Assembly: GCA_028277515.1 (NCBI GenBank)
Contig: JANQGC010000299.1
Span: forward strand, 1 to 8,045
DNA: 8,045 nucleotides
Source: Anaerolineae bacterium
Lineage (GTDB): Bacteria > Chloroflexota > Anaerolineae > Promineifilales > Promineifilaceae
Reading direction: 5' to 3'
This document shows positions 1 through 6,439 of the stretch, piece by piece. The notes beneath the pieces were generated by a model. It searched no databases and was not told the origin of the DNA. It was given only the letters and a program-made list of their open reading frames with translations. Each line of letters starts with the position of its first letter. Position 1 is the stretch's first letter. The position numbers and the translations under genes were made by a program.

Positions 1-2
1 AA

Positions 3-1835
3 TCCGGTATCAACTTGATTGGCGTCGATCTGCAGGGGTCCAACTTGAACGGGACCAACTTCGCCGGTGCCTTTATTTATATGTCCGATCTGCGCCATAC
101 GGACCTGGGCGGGGCCAACCTGGATGGGGCTTTGATCACCTATTCTTTATTCGGCGAGGCCGATCTCAGCGGCGCTTCGCTCATCGGAGTCAACCTGGAA
201 AGCGGCTTCTATTCCGGGGCCAATTTCAGTGGTGCTGATTTAAGCCAAAGTGTCATCAGCACGGTCAAGATGCAGCATGCCGACTTTAGCGGATCGACCC
301 TGACCGATGTCGAGATTACCGATTCGTTTTTGGGTTATTCCGACCTAAGCGAGGCCACGGCCGACGGCATGACCATTCTTTATACGTTCCTGACAAAGAG
401 TAACTTGACCAACACTAATTTAAGCCTGGCCCTGGATCTGTCCAGCCTCGATATGTCGGGCGCGCAAATTGAAGGCCTCGATTTATCGGCCGACCCCTTC
501 AACTTCACCAACTGGATGAAAGGGGCTAACGGCGTACCCACCAGCAGCCAGGATCTGACGCTGAATGAGCTGCTGATCTGCCCGGCGGGCGATGCCGTTA
601 CCGGCCCGCTTACGACAGATGCCGCTTCATTATGCACCTGGCAAGAATGCTGGGCGGGCATTATTGATGGCGATTTTGAAACTCAGAATGATGCCTGGTA
701 TCTGCCGGACACCGAGTATCCGGCGGTGTTCAGCCAGGAACAGGCCAACAGCCCCGACTGGTCCGCCCGCACCGGCATCATCGATTCCGGGGACAATGTT
801 AAGAGCTTCTCCTCGGTGCGCCAGAAGGTGACGATTCCCGCAGGAACCCACCCGGTCATTCTCACTTTTTATCTCTATCCGGTCTCGGATGAAGGGCAAA
901 ATTTCCTGATCCCTAATTCGTTGGATGAGGCTTTGATGGCCGGCGATATCAACGCCGCCCTGGGGGGTTATGGTTCGCGCTATGGCGACGCGCAGTGGGT
1001 GATGATCCTTGATGAGTATGGCCGGGAACTACTGCGGCCGATCAGCATGCGCAGCAATTCGCAAACCTGGGAAGAATATCGCATCGATCTGAGCAAGCTG
1101 GCTCATCCGCAGAAGGAACGCACGATTGAAGTGTACTTTGGCACCTTCAATAACGGCCGGGGTGGGGTGACGGCGATGTATGTAGACGATGTTTATCTCG
1201 GCTCCTGCCCGGGCGTGCCTGCGCCACCGCCACCGCCGCCACCGCCGCAGATCTGCTCCGACATCATCCTCAATGGCGGCTTTGAGACGCAAGAGGCGTG
1301 GGAACTGCCGCAGACCCGCTTCCCGGCGGGCTACAGCGATGAGCAGGTGTTCAGTGGCGTGCAGGCGATGCGCACAGGCATATCCGGCACGATGAACATT
1401 GAGAGCTTCTCATCGGCGATACAGAAAATATCCATTCCTGAGGGTGCGACGGAAGCCACGCTGGAATTCTATCTTTACCCGCAAAGCGATGAAGATAATC
1501 AAATGCTGCTGCCTAATAGTATGGAGGAAGTGTTAGCTCCCGCCGGACGAGGTATGAATTACAGCGACGCGCAGTGGGCGCTGCTGCTCAACGAGCGGGG
1601 CTGGCTGGTCGACAGCCTGGTCACCATGCGAAGCGACGAGCAGACCTGGGAATCTTATACCTTTGATTTACTGCCCTACAAGGGACACGATCTGCTGCTC
1701 TATTTCAGCACTTTCAACAACGGCAAACACGGCCGTACGGCCATGTTCGTTGACGATGTGTCACTCAACGTCTGCGCGCCGGAGGTCGTAAACCCAGTCA
1801 TGGCCTTGAGCGAACAGGAATTTGCTAGCGAATAG
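3..1835 (+). CDS. Pentapeptide-repeat protein with two tandem beta-sandwich-type domains (5' partial)
   Basis: The reading frame is open to the left edge and its first in-window codons already belong to a pentapeptide repeat, so the true start, and any signal peptide, lies outside. Numbering from the TTG at 15, residues 1 to about 155 are repeats of the A(D/N)Lxx kind (for example GANLDGA, EADLSGA, GANFSGADLS), which fold as a right-handed quadrilateral beta-helix. A spacer with several cysteines (about 160-212) leads to domain A (about 213-398), an eight-proline linker (404-411) and domain B (about 414-588). A and B are clear paralogues: both have GDFETQ/GGFETQ, an AWYLP/AWELP element, FYLYP, DAQW, QTWE, TFNNG and TAM(Y/F)VDDV, then a cysteine. 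This ending resembles carbohydrate-binding jelly-roll domains, so binding of a glycan or surface is inferred, not shown. No catalytic motif, membrane anchor or sorting signal is visible at the C-terminus. Confidence 0.85.
   Translation, partial: SGINLIGVDLQGSNLNGTNFAGAFIYMSDLRHTDLGGANLDGALITYSLFGEADLSGASLIGVNLESGFYSGANFSGADLSQSVISTVKMQHADFSGSTLTDVEITDSFLGYSDLSEATADGMTILYTFLTKSNLTNTNLSLALDLSSLDMSGAQIEGLDLSADPFNFTNWMKGANGVPTSSQDLTLNELLICPAGDAVTGPLTTDAASLCTWQECWAGIIDGDFETQNDAWYLPDTEYPAVFSQEQANSPDWSARTGIIDSGDNVKSFSSVRQKVTIPAGTHPVILTFYLYPVSDEGQNFLIPNSLDEALMAGDINAALGGYGSRYGDAQWVMILDEYGRELLRPISMRSNSQTWEEYRIDLSKLAHPQKERTIEVYFGTFNNGRGGVTAMYVDDVYLGSCPGVPAPPPPPPPPQICSDIILNGGFETQEAWELPQTRFPAGYSDEQVFSGVQAMRTGISGTMNIESFSSAIQKISIPEGATEATLEFYLYPQSDEDNQMLLPNSMEEVLAPAGRGMNYSDAQWALLLNERGWLVDSLVTMRSDEQTWESYTFDLLPYKGHDLLLYFSTFNNGKHGRTAMFVDDVSLNVCAPEVVNPVMALSEQEFASE
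651..1778 (+). repeat. Tandem duplicated domain (copies A and B) inside the pentapeptide-repeat gene
   Basis: Copy A covers about 651-1208 and copy B about 1254-1778, separated by the proline-codon tract at 1224-1247. The order of conserved blocks is the same in both. A 15-base block is identical at 985-999 and 1564-1578, encoding the shared DAQW element in the same frame. Most other positions have diverged, and copy A is slightly longer, with extra residues after the PNS(L/M)(D/E)E block. This indicates an older internal duplication rather than a recent or assembly-made one. Confidence 0.8.
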
Positions 1836-1846
1836 GAAGGGAATTG

Positions 1847-1931
1847 CACAGAGAACGCGGAGTAGGGCACGGAGAATCACTGAGGAAAAAACTCAGTGGA
1901 TCTCCGTGCTATTTCTCCGTGAGACTCTGTG
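1847..1931. repeat. Imperfect 85-base palindrome, REP/MITE-like, between convergent genes
   Basis: The inner arms, 1868-1884 (CACGGAGAATCACTGAG) and 1892-1908 (CTCAGTGGATCTCCGTG), pair over 15 of 17 positions around a 7-base loop. The outer ends CACAGAG (1847-1853) and CTCTGTG (1925-1931) extend the symmetry, and TCTCCGTG occurs twice on the right side. CACAGAG/CACGGAG words of this type are, to my knowledge, common dispersed repeats in environmental bacterial genomes. The element fills nearly all of the gap between two genes that end towards each other, so it may also stop transcription from both sides. It lacks the run of T directly after the stem that a classical intrinsic terminator needs. 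Confidence 0.65.
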
Positions 1932-1940
1932 AAAAAAATA

Positions 1941-2645
1941 CTAACTAAACAAGACCTGAAAGGCCGGCTCATCGCGCAGGGGATCCAGGTCTTTGTCCTG
2001 TTTAGACCACTCGACCAGACCGGGCATTAAGGTTAGCGCTTCACCTAATTCCTTAATCGCTCCTTCTTTTTCTCCCAAGAGGGACAGGCTGCACGCGGCG
2101 TTATACTTCACCGTACCTTGCCAGCCTGGCCCGGCATCCAGATCGGCCAGGGGTTGGCCCAGGAGCGCGGTCAATTCGGCCGCTTTGGTCATATCCCCCT
2201 TCTGCTGGTAATGTTCAGCCAGGTGGATGATCGGATGCTGGTAACCATTGCTGACGATCATGCGCCAGATGCGGCTATCATCCTGCCAGGTATGCTTGAG
2301 ATCGGCCTCCCTCATCTTGTTTACCTGACCGATCAGTTCATGGGCGGCCTCGCGCGACATCTGTCGCACTTCATCCCAGCTTTTATCTTTGTTCTGCTGA
2401 AATACTTTGTCATTTTCATGATCGAAGTCATCGAAGCGTGTCGGTTGGCCGCCATTCAACACGAGCGGGATTTCAGCCACGCGCCGTTTTTTCCAATAGG
2501 CGCAGTGGGCGATCATATCCCTGGCCGACCAATCATCAGCCTTCCCTTCCGCTGCCAAATCTTCCGGGGATAAATTTTCAATGAAATCATTTTCAATTCT
2601 TACGGCATTCGCCAATAAATCGAGCAACATTTCTTTCTTTGACAT
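1941..2645 (-). CDS. DinB-fold (ClbS/DfsB-like) protein with C-terminal TPR-like tail
   Basis: The protein has 234 residues. Start choice: the ATG at 2645 follows AAAGGAG (2655-2661) with 9 bases between. The open frame continues upstream to 3113, but that part overlaps the neighbouring gene and reads as low-quality sequence. Residues 1-150 look like a DinB-type four-helix bundle: DDWSARDMIAHCAYW (38-51) places H47 in the second helix, and HPIIHLAEHY (137-146) offers H137, H141 and H145 as candidates for the metal site. Residues about 175-230 (YNAACSLSLLGEKEGAI, then LDPLRDEPAF) match the TPR-like tail whose usual ending is D.DLD.LRDDP.F. DinB-fold proteins include thiol-dependent transferases and the colibactin-resistance protein ClbS; which activity applies here cannot be told. 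It sits 35 bases behind the methyltransferase gene and is probably co-transcribed with it. Confidence 0.82.
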   Translation of the reverse strand: MSKKEMLLDLLANAVRIENDFIENLSPEDLAAEGKADDWSARDMIAHCAYWKKRRVAEIPLVLNGGQPTRFDDFDHENDKVFQQNKDKSWDEVRQMSREAAHELIGQVNKMREADLKHTWQDDSRIWRMIVSNGYQHPIIHLAEHYQQKGDMTKAAELTALLGQPLADLDAGPGWQGTVKYNAACSLSLLGEKEGAIKELGEALTLMPGLVEWSKQDKDLDPLRDEPAFQVLFS

Positions 2646-2654
2646 AGCATCATT

Positions 2655-2661
2655 CTCCTTT
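2655..2661 (-). promoter_or_regulatory. Ribosome binding site that fixes the start of the DinB-fold gene
   Basis: On the minus strand AAAGGAG lies 9 bases before the ATG at 2645. It is the strongest Shine-Dalgarno match in the window and decides against the much longer upstream extension of the same frame. Confidence 0.75.
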
Positions 2662-2680
2662 AAACCAATCAAAAACCGTA

Positions 2681-3370
2681 CTACTTGCCATAAATCACCT
2701 CCATGTCCGGCTCTTCCACAGTATACATGTGAACCCAAATGTAGGCGTGTTGGAATAGGGCGATGGCCAGCGCAGCCCGTGATCCGGTAAACAAGGCTAT
2801 GGACCAAAGGGCTAGAAAGACCAGGCCATACATGGCGTTGGAGGTGTATTTGAATGCGCCCTGGTGCACGATGGGCATTTCGCGGTATTTTTGTCGGAAA
2901 TGATCGCCGCCCAGGGCCCGGCTGATGCCAAAGTAGCGGGCGACGGAGGACATGGCATAAAGCGCCGGCAGCAGGAGAATGATGGCCAGTATGATTTGCA
3001 GCGTGCGCAGTTGGGGTATGGATCTCTGATCGGATAGTCCCAGTGCGATTAACAACAACGGCCGTAATGCCAGCAGGGGCAAGAAGATGATGCCCCAGAA
3101 GAGTAGATCCCACCGACCGAAGATCCGGGTTAGTAGATTAAGGCATAATTGGCCGCGGAATACGATCCAAACAATCACCTGGTGGGCAATGCAGATGATT
3201 ATAAGCGCGTAAAACCAGGTACTGTCAGCTATTCCCAGAAATTCGCCGTCGCCAAGGGCGGGCTGTCCAAAATAGAACGCACCGGCCACAAGGCCAACTA
3301 ACAAAAGCAAATGTTGGAACTGCCGGTGTACGAAATAGCCGGTCGGAGCCATTTTATTGTCTTCTTCCAT
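2681..3370 (-). CDS. Membrane-bound phospholipid/isoprenylcysteine-type methyltransferase (PEMT/ICMT family)
   Basis: A 229-residue integral membrane protein with hydrophobic segments at about 20-36, 52-70, 88-112, 123-140 and 180-208. The C-terminal part carries the family signature: RYFGISRALGGDHF (145-158), then GAFKYTSNAMYG (171-182), a membrane helix pair and HMYTVEEP (214-221). In this family the (R/S)(H/N)PxY element and the EE pair near the C-terminus bind SAM; members methylate phosphatidylethanolamine or other membrane substrates. Here the first element reads SNAMY, closer to the SNPMY form of Cho2-like enzymes than to RHPxY, with alanine in place of proline. The actual substrate is unknown. 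The first ATG (3370) is chosen because a perfect TATAAT ends 7 bases before it; the ATG at codon 7, preceded by a weak AGAAG, is the alternative. It heads a two-gene unit with the DinB-fold gene. Confidence 0.75.
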   Translation of the reverse strand: MEEDNKMAPTGYFVHRQFQHLLLLVGLVAGAFYFGQPALGDGEFLGIADSTWFYALIIICIAHQVIVWIVFRGQLCLNLLTRIFGRWDLLFWGIIFLPLLALRPLLLIALGLSDQRSIPQLRTLQIILAIILLLPALYAMSSVARYFGISRALGGDHFRQKYREMPIVHQGAFKYTSNAMYGLVFLALWSIALFTGSRAALAIALFQHAYIWVHMYTVEEPDMEVIYGK

Positions 3371-3377
3371 TCAATCT

Positions 3378-3383
3378 ATTATA
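3378..3383 (-). promoter_or_regulatory. -10 box of a probable leaderless promoter for the PEMT-like gene
   Basis: On the minus strand this is TATAAT, a perfect -10 hexamer, followed by exactly 7 bases (AGATTGA) and the ATG at 3370. Transcription would begin at or next to the start codon. No Shine-Dalgarno sequence precedes the ATG. No -35 match is seen at 16-19 bases; a 13-base palindrome occupies part of that place, so an accessory factor may be needed. Confidence 0.55.
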
Positions 3384-3390
3384 GATCGAT

Positions 3391-3403
3391 CCTGCTAAGC
3401 AGG
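3391..3403. promoter_or_regulatory. Perfect palindrome CCTGCT-A-AGCAGG, possible operator
   Basis: Six-base arms pair perfectly around one central base. The site lies about -21 to -33 from the predicted start of the PEMT-like transcript, that is between the -10 box and the -35 region. The position fits a repressor or MerR-style activator site, but no regulator is encoded nearby and a 6-base arm can arise by chance. Confidence 0.3.
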
Positions 3404-3530
3404 GTATGGGAGAGGGAGAGATTCCGGGTAGGTTCCAATTTGCTGCCTAACCAATAATCTCGCGCAACTCGAACGAATAATCCCATCATATTGGGTTAGA
3501 ATGGACGAAAGCAACAGATATAACCCCTTT

Positions 3531-3559
3531 TCGCCACTCGCCACTCATTCCGGTATACT
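3531..3559 (+). promoter_or_regulatory. Probable leaderless promoter of tag
   Basis: TATACT (3554-3559) is a 5-of-6 -10 box; TCGCCA (3531-3536) matches the -35 consensus at 4 of 6 positions with a 17-base spacer. The ATG at 3567 starts exactly 7 bases after the -10 box, so the transcript would start at or next to the initiation codon, and there is no Shine-Dalgarno sequence. A short direct repeat of CGCCACT (3532-3545) overlaps the -35 side. Confidence 0.55.
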
Positions 3560-3566
3560 TTCAACC

Positions 3567-4148
3567 ATGTCCAAACTCATGCGCTGCGCCTGGACCGGCG
3601 ATGATCCCTTAATGGTTAAATATCACGATGAAGAATGGGGCGTGCCCGTTTATGATGACCGGCTGCTGTTTGCCAAACTGATTCTGGATGGCGCGCAGGC
3701 CGGGTTAAGCTGGAAAACGATCCTGAATAAACGGGACAACTACTGGCAAGCCTTTGACCAGTTCGATCCGCAAATAATTGCCCGTTATGACGAGCACAAG
3801 ATCGCCGAACTGCTGGCCAATCCGGGCATTGTACGTAACAAGCTGAAAGTCAATGCCGCGATTAAAAACGCGCGGGGTTACCTGGACATCATGGAGAAAG
3901 AGGGATCATTTTCTGACTTTTTATGGGGGTTCGTGGATGGACGGCCGATTCAAAACAACTTCCGCGAGATGAGCGAGTTACCGGCTAAGACGGCTGAATC
4001 TGAAGCCATGTCCAAGGCGCTCAAAAAACGAGGTTTCAACTTCGTCGGCCCTACCATCTGCTACGCCTTCATGCAGGCGGTGGGCATGGTCAATGACCAT
4101 GTGGTATCCTGCTTTCGTCAAAAAGAGATTCAGGCACTCAAAAAGTAA
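3567..4148 (+). CDS. tag: DNA-3-methyladenine glycosylase I
   Basis: Tag is a base-excision repair enzyme of the helix-hairpin-helix superfamily that removes 3-methyladenine from alkylated DNA. The 193-residue product aligns along its whole length with E. coli Tag (187 residues). The zinc ligands are all present: C7, H20, H178 and C182, matching C4, H17, H175 and C179 of E. coli, in MRCAW, YHDEEWGVP and NDHVVSC. The base-pocket tryptophan is W49 in QAGLSW. The C-terminal block SKALKKRGFNFVGPTICYAFMQ (about 147-168) is nearly identical to E. coli. One odd point: the pocket glutamate (E38 in E. coli) is aspartate here, D41. Start: the ATG at 3567 sits 7 bases behind a -10 box. The ATG at 3501 would add 22 residues without family counterpart and lie upstream of that promoter; ATG 3579 (MRCAW) is also possible. 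Confidence 0.93.
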   Translation: MSKLMRCAWTGDDPLMVKYHDEEWGVPVYDDRLLFAKLILDGAQAGLSWKTILNKRDNYWQAFDQFDPQIIARYDEHKIAELLANPGIVRNKLKVNAAIKNARGYLDIMEKEGSFSDFLWGFVDGRPIQNNFREMSELPAKTAESEAMSKALKKRGFNFVGPTICYAFMQAVGMVNDHVVSCFRQKEIQALKK

Positions 4149-4183
4149 CCGCACCTTTAGGTTTTCTTCACCCGTCACTCAAG

Positions 4184-4309
4184 ATCTCGACTGCCAAAAT
4201 TCCCTACCACATCTTCACTCATCCCGGCCCGGTGCGCTCGTTGGAACAGGCGGCCGAAGAGCGAGGATAGGAACCGCTAAACATCATCCTATTCCCCGCA
4301 AAAATGTAA
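4184..4309 (+). pseudogene. Remnant of a YbaK/EbsC-type aminoacyl-tRNA deacylase gene
   Basis: In one frame, the bases from 4199 encode IPYHIFTHPGPVRSLEQAAEERG, which strongly recalls the N-terminal part of YbaK/ProX-type domains (IPYR.F.H.GPV.SLEQAA.ERGQ.P). Family members hydrolyse mischarged tRNA such as Cys-tRNA(Pro). The frame then hits TAG (4268-4270) exactly where these proteins usually have Gln (CAG), continues as EPLNIILF, resembling the following EP..II(RS)ILF element with a small deletion, and ends at TAA (4307-4309). No start codon lies in frame after the tag stop codon, and the rest of the domain (normally about 150 residues) is absent. I read it as a truncated, decayed gene directly behind tag. 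The family call is from recall of the motif, not from a search. Confidence 0.55.
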
Positions 4310-4366
4310 TTTATTCTGTAAGAATCTGGCGATATAGTGGATCATTGCACACAAATATTTGAAATT

Positions 4367-4371
4367 AGAGG
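4367..4371 (+). promoter_or_regulatory. Ribosome binding site of the large membrane protein gene
   Basis: AGAGG lies 9 bases before the ATG at 4381, supporting that start over any downstream ATG. About 30 bases further up, TATAGT (4333-4338) could be a -10 box, but only a poor -35 (TTTATT) is present, so the promoter is uncertain. Confidence 0.5.
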
Positions 4372-4380
4372 TTTACTTGC

Positions 4381-6396
4381 ATGGTTCGACGCTATCCAAT
4401 CATCGCCATATGCATCGCGTTGATTTTCCCATTATTTGGTCTGGCCGCGGGCTTCCTGACCCAGGCTACCAACAGCCAATCAACCATGACCTGGATGATG
4501 CTGCTGATCATCACCCTGGCTGTCGCCTTTGTCCTGGGCCTGGTCTACTTTCGCCAGTATGAACGAGAAACCGCCGGCCACGATCCAGCAACATATACCT
4601 TTGATATCGGCTCGCCCATCGGCCGCTGGCTGATCATCATTGGCGCGTTCCTGCTGCTTTTTCCGAGCATCTTATCGCGTCTGCTCTCGGTGCGCATGCA
4701 GTTGGCGCGGCACGGCAACGAACATGCCGGTTATTTTTTCCAGTTGATTAACGGCATCTCCCCACCGGAAAACCAGACCTTCCCCGGCGCGCCGGCCAAC
4801 GGCTACTGGCTGTTTCACGCCCTGGTAGCCACATTATCCAATTTAACGGACATCGCGCCGACGCTGATCGCCACCCTGGTTCATGCCGTCGTCCTGATCC
4901 TGACCATTATGGCCATGCGCGGCATCATCACCTTGCTTTTCCCTGGGGAACGGCGCTATGGCGTGATCCTGCTGCTGACCCTGTTCGCCTTATTCGGCAT
5001 GAACCCGCTGGGATCATTCCATTGGCTGGCGTTGAATGGAGCAGCGGGATTGAGCGCAGATACGATCTGGTCTTTACAGCCGGTGGCCCTATTCGGCATT
5101 GCCCGCCTGACCCACCTGTTGACGTATTATCTGGCCATTTCCGGTTTTGCCCTGGGTGTCCTCTGCTACGTTTTGACTCTGCTGTTCGTCCTGCGCGTGA
5201 TCAAGGGCAGCGGCGGGGTGTTTGATCTGCTTTTTGCGATTATCGCCTCTTTCGGTGTGTTCGCTTTCCATCCGATCAGCGGCGTTTTTATTTTTACGGT
5301 CATTCCCATCGCTCTGGCCGCTACTTATCTGGCCGACGCTTATTTTCAAGGTTATTTGCTGGATTTTAGCCGGCATAAGCAGCGCGCGGCCGAGCTGCAA
5401 TCTCTGATTAAAACGCACAAGGCGTGGACGGCCGTCTTATCGCTGCTGGTGCTGATCATCGGCCTGGTCTGGTTCAGCTTTTTGTTTGGGGCATCCAACA
5501 GCATTGACCTTTCGCCGGGCATCGACCTGATCTCATCGCGCCAGGTCCTCTCCATCTTCTCCATGACCTCGCTGTTAATTCCCTTTTTCCTGATCGGGGT
5601 CTACCAAATTTACAAAACGCGCGAGCCTACGCTGGTCTTCCTGCTGATGGTCACTTTCTTTGGCTTCGTACTGGCTTATTTCGCTCGCGTTTTTAATAAT
5701 GAGTATAAGTTCATCTACCTCTCCACGATCATTGTTAGCCTGATTTGCACCCTGCCCATTCATACTTATCTTTTTGCCGGTGGCGAGAAAAAGAGCATCG
5801 CCGGCAGAGCTTATGCGGTGCTGCTCTTCGGTCTGATGTTCATTAATATCCTGACTATCGGCACCAGCCGCCTGTTCAATCCGGCGGTCACGGCCGACAA
5901 TTTCCAACTCAACGGCACTCATGTTGAATCTCGCTTCGCCCATCAGGGAGATCTGTATCCGGAAGCAGACATTGGCTGGATCGAAGATGGAACATACTAC
6001 CCGGCTTATGATTTGATATTTGCTGATGTCTACCAGTGGGCACGCGACAACTCGCAGCCACAGGCTGTCCTGGTCCTGCCTTTTTATCATAAGGATGACA
6101 GCACGATGCTTATCGTATCGGAACGGCTGCCTTATGTCGTTGACGGCTATTTTTTCAACAATGGCCTGCCGGGCTATGAAGCGCGAGTGAACCAGGTTAA
6201 CACGATCTATTCTGAGGACTCATCCTGGGCAGAGAAATCTCAGGCTATCGACGCCATCGCCGGAACATTTCCGGAGCGCCAGCTTCTGCTGTTATATCCA
6301 CATGCATTGAATGATATGCTGGCCAATGAGGGGTCGAATGGGCTGCTGCCCCTCTATCAAGGGCGCTACGCCGATCTTTATGAGATAGAAAAATAA
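4381..6396 (+). CDS. Polytopic membrane protein, GT-C-like architecture, function unknown
   Basis: The 671-residue product has roughly 12-14 hydrophobic segments between residues 5 and 495 (clear ones near 5-26, 38-56, 82-103, 161-178, 253-273, 281-317, 350-369, 389-409, 416-436, 442-463 and 475-493), then a soluble tail of about 175 residues. The layout and several motifs recall GT-C lipid-sugar-dependent glycosyltransferases and their uncharacterised relatives. These are a polar first large loop (RHGNEHAGYF, 110-119), a PANGYWLFHALVA segment (138-150), FNNEYKFIYLS (438-448) before late helices, and a tail with VYQWARDNSQPQAVLVLP and ERLPYVVDGYFFNNG. A catalytic Asp/Glu pair in the first loop is not obvious; E114 is the nearest candidate. 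Transfer of sugars to lipid or protein on the outer face of the membrane is therefore only an inference. It is followed on the same strand by a methyltransferase gene, consistent with an envelope-glycan role. Confidence 0.75.
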   Translation: MVRRYPIIAICIALIFPLFGLAAGFLTQATNSQSTMTWMMLLIITLAVAFVLGLVYFRQYERETAGHDPATYTFDIGSPIGRWLIIIGAFLLLFPSILSRLLSVRMQLARHGNEHAGYFFQLINGISPPENQTFPGAPANGYWLFHALVATLSNLTDIAPTLIATLVHAVVLILTIMAMRGIITLLFPGERRYGVILLLTLFALFGMNPLGSFHWLALNGAAGLSADTIWSLQPVALFGIARLTHLLTYYLAISGFALGVLCYVLTLLFVLRVIKGSGGVFDLLFAIIASFGVFAFHPISGVFIFTVIPIALAATYLADAYFQGYLLDFSRHKQRAAELQSLIKTHKAWTAVLSLLVLIIGLVWFSFLFGASNSIDLSPGIDLISSRQVLSIFSMTSLLIPFFLIGVYQIYKTREPTLVFLLMVTFFGFVLAYFARVFNNEYKFIYLSTIIVSLICTLPIHTYLFAGGEKKSIAGRAYAVLLFGLMFINILTIGTSRLFNPAVTADNFQLNGTHVESRFAHQGDLYPEADIGWIEDGTYYPAYDLIFADVYQWARDNSQPQAVLVLPFYHKDDSTMLIVSERLPYVVDGYFFNNGLPGYEARVNQVNTIYSEDSSWAEKSQAIDAIAGTFPERQLLLLYPHALNDMLANEGSNGLLPLYQGRYADLYEIEK

Positions 6397-6439
6397 CGGC
6401 CGCCACCAAAATTTGAGCAATCGCTTATCTAATTTTTGC

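Noticed and set aside
1224..1247. Proline-codon tract as a possible assembly error or frameshift
   Set aside because: The frame is continuous, and both flanking domains are intact and homologous to each other, so a genuine proline linker is the simpler reading.
1868..1908. Classical intrinsic terminator
   Set aside because: The stem is strong, but no T run follows it on either strand; it is kept as a repeat with possible terminator function.
2646..3113. N-terminal extension of the DinB-fold frame by 156 codons
   Set aside because: It overlaps the membrane methyltransferase on the same strand in another frame, has no family resemblance and is rich in His, Arg and Pro as expected for an off-frame reading. 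A strong ribosome binding site marks the ATG at 2645.
3501..3566. Upstream ATG for tag
   Set aside because: The 22 added residues have no match in Tag proteins, there is no Shine-Dalgarno sequence, and the likely promoter lies inside this stretch.
4093..4362. 89-codon plus-strand frame overlapping the end of tag
   Set aside because: It starts inside tag in another frame, and its translation lacks motifs. The meaningful reading of the gap is the YbaK-like fragment in a different frame.
5575..6090. 171-codon open frame on the minus strand inside the membrane protein gene
   Set aside because: It is opposite a gene with convincing membrane segments, and its translation is polar and without recognisable motifs: a shadow.
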